This document shows positions 1 through 5,877 of a DNA stretch of 5,877 bases, one piece after another. The notes under the pieces are model-generated. The model worked only from the letters and a program-made list of their open reading frames with translations. It was not told the DNA's origin and ran no database searches. The DNA lies in contig CALGNF010000158.1 in NCBI GenBank assembly GCA_937958685.1, forward strand, positions 1 to 5,877, in the 5' to 3' direction. The stretch's first letter is position 1, and each line of letters begins with the position of its first letter. A program made the translations under genes and the position numbers. The DNA comes from an uncultured Caryophanales bacterium (GTDB lineage: Bacteria > Bacillota_I > Bacilli_A > Izemoplasmatales > Hujiaoplasmataceae).

Positions 1-42
1 CCGAGATCTACACTCTTTCCCTACACGACGCTCTTCCGATCT
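1..42 (+). other. Untrimmed Illumina TruSeq P5 adapter (not genomic)
   Basis: These 42 bases match, from memory and with no mismatch, the 3' 42 bases of the 58-base Illumina TruSeq universal (P5) adapter, ending in the diagnostic GCTCTTCCGATCT at 30-42. The match stops exactly at the end of the adapter. This is sequencing-library DNA left at a contig end. It happens to be open in the same frame as the following gene and translates to the artefact peptide PRSTLFPYTTLFRS, which is a known type of contamination in protein databases. Any gene model extended through it would carry a false N-terminus. Confidence 0.98.
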
Positions 43-1164
43 GCCCTCGGCATCGCTTCCTGGATGCCGTATGATCTGGGTATCCGTGGCGCGCTTTATG
101 ATCTGTCCCAATTTGCGGATGATGCGGATTTCGCGACGACGCTTGCGCTTTATAATCCCGAGGCCCTGGTGCCGATGGTCTACGCCGAGACGTTGTACGG
201 CCTGCCCGACACGCAGAACTTCTACGTGCTGTTTTATCGAAAGGACATCCTTTCGACCCTCGACATCCAGATCCCGGACACCTGGCAGGAAGTGACTGAG
301 ATCCTGCCTGTATTGAAACGCTACGGGATGAATTTCTACATTCCGCTCTCCAGCGCCACCTCCCTGAAAGCCTTCGATTCCACTTTGCCCTTCCTCTTTC
401 AACACGGTTCGGAAGTCTACCGCGGCGATGGTTTCGCCACCGCGATCGACGACGCCGGCAGTGTCGAGGCTTTGACGATGATGACGGAATTATACACGAT
501 CTATTCGATGGATGTGACGGTCTCCTCTTTCTACAACGATTTCCGCCTGGGCAACTGCCCGATCGGTGTCGGTGATTTCGGCATGTATGTCACGCTGCTC
601 AATGCCGCGCCCGACATCCAGGGCTTGTGGGGCATCGCTCCGCTTCCCGGCGTCGACAAGAACGGCGAAATCGACCGGAGCGCTCCGGGCGCGGCGACCG
701 CCAACGTCATCTTCAGGAACACCGAGAAGGCGGCGGAAAGCTGGGCGTTCTTGAAATGGTGGGCCACCACCGCGACGCAGATCGATTTCTCGCGGCTCCT
801 GCTTTCGACGCTCGGAAGGGAATACCTCTGGAACAGCGCCAATGTGGCCGCATTCAACGCTTCCGGCTTTGCGGCTGCCGATCTTTCTGTCATCGGCGAG
901 CAGTGGGAGTGGCTAAGGGAGCTTCCCAAGGTCCCGGGCTCCTATCAGGTCGAACTCGAGATCTCCAACCTCTGGAACAAGGTCGTCATCGACCGGAAGA
1001 ACCTGCGCGTCGAGCTCTATGATGCCGTGATCCGCGCAGACCGGGAAATCCGCAAGAAGATGAGCGAGTTCGGCTATCTGGACAAGCAGGGCAACGTCCT
1101 CAAGCCGTATGCGCTGGCGGCCAGGGCGTACGTCGAGCGCCTGCTCGGGGGTGATGCCGAGTGA
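43..1164 (+). CDS. Extracellular solute-binding protein, family 1 (sugar ABC importer), 5'-truncated
   Basis: This is the C-terminal 373 residues of an ABC importer substrate-binding protein, which would capture a sugar or oligosaccharide outside the cytoplasmic membrane. The N-terminus, including any signal peptide or lipobox, is missing because the contig ends here. The frame is open back to base 43, so the ATG at 64 is internal: the residues before it (ALGIASW) continue the family pattern. Family-like stretches are the [10 protein letters not shown] block at about 85-117, [19 protein letters not shown] at 196-252 and a PDTW motif just after it. A segment at 568-651 reads [19 protein letters not shown] and then WGIAPLPG, the typical second-lobe signature. 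The C-terminus is helical and charged. The last 4 bases overlap the first permease (GTGA). The substrate cannot be read from sequence. Some binding proteins in loci of this type are, as I recall, much longer than the usual 420-450 residues, so the full length is unknown. Family assignment is strong; substrate is open. Confidence 0.93.
   Translation, partial: ALGIASWMPYDLGIRGALYDLSQFADDADFATTLALYNPEALVPMVYAETLYGLPDTQNFYVLFYRKDILSTLDIQIPDTWQEVTEILPVLKRYGMNFYIPLSSATSLKAFDSTLPFLFQHGSEVYRGDGFATAIDDAGSVEALTMMTELYTIYSMDVTVSSFYNDFRLGNCPIGVGDFGMYVTLLNAAPDIQGLWGIAPLPGVDKNGEIDRSAPGAATANVIFRNTEKAAESWAFLKWWATTATQIDFSRLLLSTLGREYLWNSANVAAFNASGFAAADLSVIGEQWEWLRELPKVPGSYQVELEISNLWNKVVIDRKNLRVELYDAVIRADREIRKKMSEFGYLDKQGNVLKPYALAARAYVERLLGGDAE
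1147..1153 (+). promoter_or_regulatory. Shine-Dalgarno (GGGGGTG) for the first permease
   Basis: GGGGGTG lies 7 bases before the GTG at 1161 and differs by one base from the ideal GGAGGTG. It supports the GTG start over the in-frame ATG at 1197. It sits inside the end of the binding-protein gene. The same variant precedes the ATG at 3005. Confidence 0.6.
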
Positions 1165-2099
1165 AGCCATTCGTCGCCCGTCTTCGGGGCCTCTTCATGT
1201 CCAAACGCAAAGTCAGCGACCGCCAACGGATCGCCTATGTGTTCGTCTTTCCGTATGCCCTGATGTTCTTCATCTTCATCGTGGTGCCGGTCGCGGCCGC
1301 GATCGGGCTCGCCTTCACCTATTTCGACACCGTCAGGACACCCTATTTCGTGGGTTTTGAGAATTTCATCAACATTCTCACCAGCGACGTCGAATTCATG
1401 CAGTATGTCATTCCCAACACGCTCAAATACGCGGTCATCGTCGGCCCGGGAGGCTATATCCTCTCGTTTTTGCTGGCGTGGCTGCTCGCGCAACTGACCC
1501 CGAAAGTCAGAACCGTCCTCGCTTTGATCATCTATTCGCCCTCGCTGACCGCGGGCGTGACGATGGCGGTTTTGTGGAAGGTCATCTTTGCCGGCGACGA
1601 GACCGGGTATTTGAACATGTTCCTGATGAACATCGGGGCGATCAACGAGCCGATCGCCTGGCTGACTTCGAAAGAATATCTGATGCCGATCATGATCGGC
1701 GTCACCCTCTGGAGTTCGATGGGCGTCGGCTTCCTCGCGATGCTCGCCGGCATCCTCAATGTCAACCAGGATCTGTATGAGGCCGGTTACATCGACGGCA
1801 TCAAGAACAAGTTCCAGGAGATGATCTACATCACGATCCCGACGATCAAACCGCAGATGCTGTTTGGCGCGGTGATGGCGATCGTCGGCACATTTGGCGC
1901 TTCCGGCATCGGCGTGGCGCTGTCGGGTTCCAACCCGACGCCCCAGTATGCCGGCCAGCTGATCGTCAATCATATCGAATTCTTCGGCTTCACCAAATAC
2001 GAGATGGGCTATGCGGCAGCCCTCTCGGTGATTCTGTTGCTGGTGGTCTATGCGGTTTCGCGGTTTGCGTTCCGCCTGTTCGGGAGCAAAGACGAATGA
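1161..2099 (+). CDS. Sugar ABC transporter permease, MalF/UgpA type
   Basis: Inner-membrane channel subunit of a carbohydrate uptake ABC importer (312 residues, normal for the family). It would pair with the next gene's product to form the pore. About six hydrophobic segments are visible at residues 24-52, 87-113, 118-142, 173-200, 233-255 and 283-305. The EAA loop that contacts the ATPase is at about 206-231 ([19 protein letters not shown], then TIP and a conserved lysine-proline), with the characteristic Glu-Ala, Asp-Gly and Pro residues. The third residue of the usual DGA is Ile (DGI). The GTG start overlaps the upstream stop by 4 bases and has a GGGGGTG Shine-Dalgarno 7 bases upstream. 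The ATG at 1197 would remove 12 residues and give MSKRK, a more typical permease N-terminus, so it remains a real alternative. Substrate is not determinable here. Confidence 0.95.
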   Translation: MKPFVARLRGLFMSKRKVSDRQRIAYVFVFPYALMFFIFIVVPVAAAIGLAFTYFDTVRTPYFVGFENFINILTSDVEFMQYVIPNTLKYAVIVGPGGYILSFLLAWLLAQLTPKVRTVLALIIYSPSLTAGVTMAVLWKVIFAGDETGYLNMFLMNIGAINEPIAWLTSKEYLMPIMIGVTLWSSMGVGFLAMLAGILNVNQDLYEAGYIDGIKNKFQEMIYITIPTIKPQMLFGAVMAIVGTFGASGIGVALSGSNPTPQYAGQLIVNHIEFFGFTKYEMGYAAALSVILLLVVYAVSRFAFRLFGSKDE

Positions 2100-2992
2100 A
2101 GCCGCCAAGCAAGCGCCGCCGCTCGAAATTCCAGGCCACGAAGATCAACCCGTCGCGGTTCCACCCGGTGCAGCTCCGGTATCTCGCGGTGTTGCTGCCG
2201 ATCAGTCTCGTGATGCTGTTGCCGCTGCTGTTCATCTTCAATCATGCCTTCAAGCCGTTTGAGGAATTGTTCGCCTTCCCGCCGCGTTTCCTCGTCAAGA
2301 ACCCGACGATGGCGAACTTCCGCAACCTGTTCGCCCTGACGGGGACTTCCGGCATCCCGATGAGCCGGTATCTGTTCAACTCGCTCGTGGTGACGGCGGT
2401 CGTGATCGTCGTTTCGATCCTGATCGCGACGCTCGCCGGCTATGCCCTGTCGAAACTCAATTTTCGCGGCAAGAAGACGCTCAACGAGATCAACACGATC
2501 GCGCTGATGTTCGTCGGCGTCGCCGTGACGATCCCGCGCTACCTCGTGATCGAGACCCTGGGATTGATCGATTCGTTCTGGATCCACATCCTGCCTTATC
2601 TCGCGGTCCCCGTGGGGTTGTTCCTGGTCAAGCAGTTCATCGACCAGATCCCCAACGAACTGCTGGACGCCGCCCGGATCGACGGGGCCAACGAATGGCA
2701 GATCTTTGGCAAGATCGTTGTTCCCCTGATCAAACCGGCGATCGCGACGATCATGATCCTGTCGTTCCAAACCGTCTGGAATTCCGCCGACACCAGCGCC
2801 ACCTACATCAATACCGACGCCTTGAAGACGTTCGCCTTCTACATGGGCACCCTGACGACCAACACCAATCCCGTCGCCGGCCAGGGCATGGCCGCCGCCG
2901 CTTCGCTCATCATGTTCGTCCCCAATCTCGTCATCTTCATTTTCCTGCAGAGCAAGGTCATCGACACGATGGCCCACTCGGGCATCAAGTAG
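2096..2992 (+). CDS. Carbohydrate ABC transporter permease, MalG/UgpE type
   Basis: Second membrane channel subunit of the importer (298 residues, normal length). A basic N-terminus ([11 protein letters not shown]) is followed by a first membrane segment at about residues 28-49, then a periplasmic-side loop with the [14 protein letters not shown] pattern that MalG-type proteins share. Further hydrophobic segments lie at about 94-118, 132-153, 161-181, 210-230 and 265-285. The EAA loop is complete at about 188-214 ([20 protein letters not shown], then VVP and LIKP), with the canonical DAARIDGA core. The C-terminus ends MAHSGIK, close to the usual family ending. The start codon overlaps the previous stop as ATGA, and GGGAG at 2082-2086 is a plausible Shine-Dalgarno 9 bases upstream, so translation is probably coupled to the first permease. 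No ATPase gene follows it. Confidence 0.96.
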   Translation: MKPPSKRRRSKFQATKINPSRFHPVQLRYLAVLLPISLVMLLPLLFIFNHAFKPFEELFAFPPRFLVKNPTMANFRNLFALTGTSGIPMSRYLFNSLVVTAVVIVVSILIATLAGYALSKLNFRGKKTLNEINTIALMFVGVAVTIPRYLVIETLGLIDSFWIHILPYLAVPVGLFLVKQFIDQIPNELLDAARIDGANEWQIFGKIVVPLIKPAIATIMILSFQTVWNSADTSATYINTDALKTFAFYMGTLTTNTNPVAGQGMAAAASLIMFVPNLVIFIFLQSKVIDTMAHSGIK

Positions 2993-2998
2993 GGGGTG
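2991..2998 (+). promoter_or_regulatory. Shine-Dalgarno (AGGGGGTG) fixing the start at 3005
   Basis: AGGGGGTG starts within the TAG stop of the second permease and lies 6 bases before the ATG at 3005. It differs from AGGAGGTG by one base. The upstream in-frame GTG at 2996 is part of this site, so it is unlikely to be the start codon. Confidence 0.7.
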
Positions 2999-3004
2999 GC
3001 TGGA

Positions 3005-5041
3005 ATGAAAAAAATGAGTCTAGTGCTGTTGTTGCTCCTTTTCACCTGTTCTTTCCTGCCTTGCATTGGGCACGTCAAGGCCGATAGCTCCTTCTGGCAC
3101 GACGGTTACCCGTACGACACCTACACCGTCGACTATGAAGGGAAGCTGACCTACACGCAGACCGCCTATATCCCCCTGGGAAACATCAATCCCGCGGGTT
3201 CGTTGTCTTCACCGCAAGATCTCTTCATCAAGGATGGTCTGATCTATGTCGCCGACAGCAACAACCGCCGGATCGCCGTCTTCGACTATGAGGGCGACCT
3301 CGTCCGGGAAATCGGCAAGGATGATCTGCAAGAACCGACGGGCGTTTTCGTCTCCGCGGCGGGGTACGTGTATGTGGCGGACAAGGGCCAGGCGCGCGTC
3401 TTCAAGTTCGCCGCCGACGGGACGCTGATCCGCGATTACCAACGGCCGATGGAACCGCTGTTCGGCTCGTCCTCGTTGTATGTGCCGATCAAGGTCGTCG
3501 TCGGCGCCGGCGAAAACATCTACATTGTCGGCGACGGTTCGACCTCGGGCATCATCCAGTTGAACTATGATGGATCGTTTCTCGGCTATTTCGGGGTCAA
3601 CCTGTCGTCGAAGTCGTTCTTGCAGCGGCTTGCGGACATCTTCGTCGTCGAAGACGAGTATGCGGCGAGCACGCCGCCTTCACCGACCAATATCGCCATC
3701 AACAACAAATCGCTGGTCTATACCTCGACGCCCAACACCGAGTTCGCGCTCAAGAAACTCGATGTCAACGGCAACAACATCCTGACGATGGCCAACTACA
3801 ACCGCGAGCAGGACATCGTCGACTTGGCCGTCGATGATCTTGGCTTCCTTTACGCCGTCTATGACGACGGCCTTGTCGTCCAGTATGATCCCTCCGGCAA
3901 CCTCTTGTTCGCCTTCGGACTCACGCAAGGCATCTCCAACCGCTTCGGCCAGATCAAGACGGCGACCGCGATCGCGATCGACGACAACAACCGTCTCTTC
4001 GTGCTCGACGGGACCGCCGGTCTCGTCGTGGCTTACCAGCCGACCGCGTTTGCGACGCTCGTCCAGGAGGCGATCGTCATGAACCAGCTCGGCCTCTACC
4101 AGGAGAGCCGGGCGAATTTTGAGAGCATCATCGCCCAAAACACCAATTTCGCGCTGGCGCATGCGGCGCTTGGCAAAGCCTATTTCCAAAGCGGCGCCCT
4201 CGAGGATGCGCTCGCGGAATTCCGTCTGGCCAACGATGTCGCCGGTTATTCGGAGACGTTCTGGCAGGTGCGCGACCTCTGGCTCAAGCAGAACCTGACG
4301 CTGATCTTCAGCCTGCTGCTCGCGCTCTGGGTCGTGCTCGCGATCCTTAAGCGCCTGAACCGGAAAACCTTGGTGTTTGCCGGCATCAACCAGCAGGTGA
4401 GCGCCATCAAGGCGAATCCTGTCGTAAGGGAGTACACGCTGATCTTCCACATGCTCAAGCATCCGCTGGACGGCTTCTTCCAGATCAAGCGGCTCAAGCG
4501 GGCATCGCCGCTCTCGGCGACGATCTTGCTTCTCTTCATGTTCGTCATGTATCTCTTTGTCCAGCGCTACACCGGCTATATCTTCAACCAGTATGCGGAC
4601 ACCATCAATCTGGGAGCGGAGGCTGTGAAATTCTTCGGCGCCGTGTTCCTGTTCGTCTTCTGCAATTACCTGATCTCGACGCTTTCGGATGGCGAAGGCT
4701 GGATGAAGGACGTCTATATCGGGACGATCTACGCGATGGCGCCGCTGTTTGCCGGCTGGATCCCGCTGATTCTGCTCTCGCGGGTCCTGACCCAGAACGA
4801 AACCATCATCTTCCAGCTGGCCAGTGCCGTGATCTACGGCTGGACGGGGTTGCTCGTGTTCCTCTCGACCAAGGAGATCCACAACTACGAGATCAGGGAA
4901 ACGATCAAGAATCTCCTGATGACGCTGTTTGCGATGGCGATCATCATCCTGATCGGATTCATCGTCTATGCCTTTGGTTCGCAGCTGTGGAACTTCCTGG
5001 TCTCCTGGTTCAAGGAGGTGATCAACCGTGTCTTTGGCTAA
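3005..5041 (+). CDS. Secreted NHL beta-propeller / TPR / Yip1-domain membrane protein
   Basis: A 678-residue fusion of unknown exact role in the importer operon. Residues 1-26 look like a Sec signal peptide (MKKM, a leucine-rich core, probable cleavage after HVKA); the Cys at 20 lacks a proper lipobox. Six NHL-like blades follow at about 69-104, 110-145, 158-197, 226-260, 270-305 and 319-347, recognisable from repeated hydrophobic-YVAD-type strands and 'YDxxGxL' turns, so a six-bladed propeller is likely. Residues 350-415 look like two TPR helical hairpins (LGLYQESRANFESII and ALGKAYFQSGALEDALAEF). One membrane segment lies at about 430-447. The Yip1-type domain begins near HPLDGFFQIKRLKRASPLSA (485-504) and has five hydrophobic segments at about 503-522, 540-560, 571-592, 600-620 and 636-657. 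Basic loops (KRLNRK, KRLKR) after the first segment fit a cytoplasmic side, which puts propeller and TPR outside. The start is ATG 3005, not GTG 2996. It may be a surface sensor, scaffold or sugar-binding partner; this is inference. Confidence 0.88.
   Translation: MKKMSLVLLLLLFTCSFLPCIGHVKADSSFWHDGYPYDTYTVDYEGKLTYTQTAYIPLGNINPAGSLSSPQDLFIKDGLIYVADSNNRRIAVFDYEGDLVREIGKDDLQEPTGVFVSAAGYVYVADKGQARVFKFAADGTLIRDYQRPMEPLFGSSSLYVPIKVVVGAGENIYIVGDGSTSGIIQLNYDGSFLGYFGVNLSSKSFLQRLADIFVVEDEYAASTPPSPTNIAINNKSLVYTSTPNTEFALKKLDVNGNNILTMANYNREQDIVDLAVDDLGFLYAVYDDGLVVQYDPSGNLLFAFGLTQGISNRFGQIKTATAIAIDDNNRLFVLDGTAGLVVAYQPTAFATLVQEAIVMNQLGLYQESRANFESIIAQNTNFALAHAALGKAYFQSGALEDALAEFRLANDVAGYSETFWQVRDLWLKQNLTLIFSLLLALWVVLAILKRLNRKTLVFAGINQQVSAIKANPVVREYTLIFHMLKHPLDGFFQIKRLKRASPLSATILLLFMFVMYLFVQRYTGYIFNQYADTINLGAEAVKFFGAVFLFVFCNYLISTLSDGEGWMKDVYIGTIYAMAPLFAGWIPLILLSRVLTQNETIIFQLASAVIYGWTGLLVFLSTKEIHNYEIRETIKNLLMTLFAMAIIILIGFIVYAFGSQLWNFLVSWFKEVINRVFG
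5012..5020 (+). promoter_or_regulatory. Strong Shine-Dalgarno (AAGGAGGTG) for the DUF5696-like gene
   Basis: AAGGAGGTG, fully complementary to the usual 16S rRNA 3' end, lies 7 bases before a GTG at 5028. It is embedded in the coding end of the Yip1-domain gene. It is the best ribosome binding site in the window and the main reason for choosing GTG 5028 over the in-frame ATG at 5058, which has no comparable site. Confidence 0.88.
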
Positions 5042-5877
5042 TGTTTGGAAAAAGGCCATGTTGGGCGGCTTGCTGGTTATCGTTATCCCGCTCCTTGCGG
5101 TGATTGCGAGACCCTTGCCCAACCAATTGCTCGATGGTCCGCCGGCTGCCGAGGCCACTCTCGACGAGGCGCTCTATCGTTCCAACCAGTACACGCAGTT
5201 GGATGACGAGACCCCGGTTGCCAACCACCTCGATATCCCCTCGACCTTCTCGCTCGTCGGCGAGAACGCCAAACTCGAACTCTATGCGGAAAACCCGAAC
5301 GGGGCGATCCGCGTCCTCGCCAAGGAAAGCGGCTACATCTACGGTTCCTCCTTTGCGAAAAGCGGCGAGGACATCCCCAACTTCAACACCCGCTGGGAAG
5401 GGATCATCAATTCCGCCGCTGTCATCGAATACTATACGTACAATCCAAGTACAGGCGCTTACATCATCACTGAGGAATCCTTCTACATGAGTCCGGCGAC
5501 GACGCTGGCCTACCAACTGATTGACAATGGTTACGAACTGGTGGTCAATTACGGTATTTCCGGCATCTCGCTCACAATCCGCGTCTATCTCGATGATGAT
5601 TACCTGCGGGTCGAAGTGCCGGCATCGGAAATCAGCGAGGGCACGGCCTATCCGCTCCGCAGCGTCAAGGTCTTCCCGTTCCTCGGAGCCGTCTATGGCG
5701 ATTCGATCCCCGGCTACGTTTTCGTTCCCGACGGTTCGGGTGCCCTGATCCGTTACAAGGAGATCGGCGCGGTCTCCGACATCTATGAGTTCCCCTATTA
5801 TGGCGTTGACGCCGGCATCACCCGCACGGAGGCGGTCGACACCAATTTCAACTATCCGGTCTCCGGGATGATTCTGG
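5028..5877 (+). CDS. DUF5696-like membrane-anchored extracytoplasmic protein, 3'-truncated
   Basis: The first 283 codons of a longer protein cut off by the window end; the frame is open throughout. The GTG start overlaps the previous gene by 14 bases in another frame and is set by the AAGGAGGTG 7 bases upstream. Residues 1-10 carry two lysines, and 11-27 (MLGGLLVIVIPLLAVIA) form a hydrophobic segment that could be a signal anchor or signal peptide, so the rest is probably outside the membrane. Residues 68-245 read as beta-rich: alternating hydrophobic strands such as KLELYAENPNGAIRVL and LTIRVYLDDDYLRVEVP, followed by GYVFVPDGSGALIRY at 229-243. The PDGSGALI motif together with this gene order is what I recall of DUF5696-family proteins. 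Such a beta-sandwich N-terminus is also seen ahead of glycoside hydrolase barrels, so a carbohydrate-active role is possible, but no catalytic region is in view. Family call moderate; function unknown. Confidence 0.8.
   Translation, partial: MSLANVWKKAMLGGLLVIVIPLLAVIARPLPNQLLDGPPAAEATLDEALYRSNQYTQLDDETPVANHLDIPSTFSLVGENAKLELYAENPNGAIRVLAKESGYIYGSSFAKSGEDIPNFNTRWEGIINSAAVIEYYTYNPSTGAYIITEESFYMSPATTLAYQLIDNGYELVVNYGISGISLTIRVYLDDDYLRVEVPASEISEGTAYPLRSVKVFPFLGAVYGDSIPGYVFVPDGSGALIRYKEIGAVSDIYEFPYYGVDAGITRTEAVDTNFNYPVSGMIL

Noticed and set aside
1074..2977. Two long antisense open frames (344 and 309 codons) opposite the permease genes
   Set aside because: They have the same charged, low-complexity composition, and both lie over well-recognised permeases with EAA loops. 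They are explained by codon bias on the sense strand.
2996..3004. GTG at 2996 as the start of the propeller/Yip1 protein
   Set aside because: This GTG lies within the AGGGGGTG Shine-Dalgarno for ATG 3005. The ATG gives a standard MKKM signal-peptide N-terminus.
2993..3004. Possible promoter or terminator between the second permease and the propeller gene
   Set aside because: Only 12 bases are available, and they are filled by the Shine-Dalgarno and spacer. There is no hairpin or T-run.
3061..3075. Cys at residue 20 of the propeller protein as a lipoprotein attachment site
   Set aside because: The preceding residues SFLP do not fit a lipobox, which needs a small residue just before the Cys. 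A signal peptidase I site after HVKA fits better.
3964..3981. GCGATCGC palindrome and repeated GCGATC units
   Set aside because: It lies in coding sequence for alternating Ala-Ile-Ala-Ile-Asp residues in an NHL blade. The preferred codons explain it, and there is no second copy with regulatory placement.
3680..5158. Long antisense open frame (492 codons) opposite the Yip1-domain gene
   Set aside because: Its translation is dominated by D, E, R, H and Q without domain or membrane pattern, which is typical of the shadow of a GC-rich gene. The sense strand has a coherent multi-domain protein and good ribosome sites.

Overview
The window is the start of an assembled contig carrying one side of a carbohydrate-type ABC importer locus. 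Bases 1-42 are not genomic. They match the 3' part of the Illumina TruSeq universal (P5) adapter, so genuine sequence starts at about base 43. All five genes lie on the plus strand, packed end to end with overlaps or a 12-base gap, and look like the middle of a single operon. The first and last genes are cut by the window edges.

Layout: (1) 43-1164, C-terminal 373 residues of a family 1 extracellular solute-binding protein. (2) 1161-2099, MalF/UgpA-type sugar permease. (3) 2096-2992, MalG/UgpE-type sugar permease. (4) 3005-5041, a secreted/membrane fusion with a signal peptide, a six-bladed NHL-like beta-propeller, TPR-like helices, a membrane segment and a five-helix Yip1-type membrane domain. 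(5) 5028-5877, the N-terminal 283 codons of a membrane-anchored protein resembling the DUF5696 family, starting at a GTG with a near-perfect Shine-Dalgarno inside the end of gene 4.

How they may work together: the binding protein captures a sugar or oligosaccharide outside the membrane and passes it to the two-permease channel. No ATPase gene is visible, so a shared MsmK/UgpC-type ATPase encoded elsewhere or outside the window probably powers it. Genes 4 and 5 are predicted to be membrane-tethered with large extracytoplasmic parts. They could bind or process the substrate, or scaffold the transporter at the surface, but this is inferred from gene order and architecture only.

Organism: the gene order (binding protein, two permeases, NHL/Yip1 protein, DUF5696 protein) as I remember it is typical of Bacillota and related Acholeplasma/Izemoplasma-like lineages. 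The strong AAGGAGGTG-type ribosome binding site fits that. The DNA is GC-rich, with third codon positions dominated by G and C, and tryptophan is read as TGG with TGA used as stop. A GC-rich uncultured Bacillota or relative from a metagenome is a reasonable guess, not a demonstrated assignment. There is no intergenic stretch longer than 12 bases, and I see no promoter, terminator, RNA gene, mobile element or CRISPR array.
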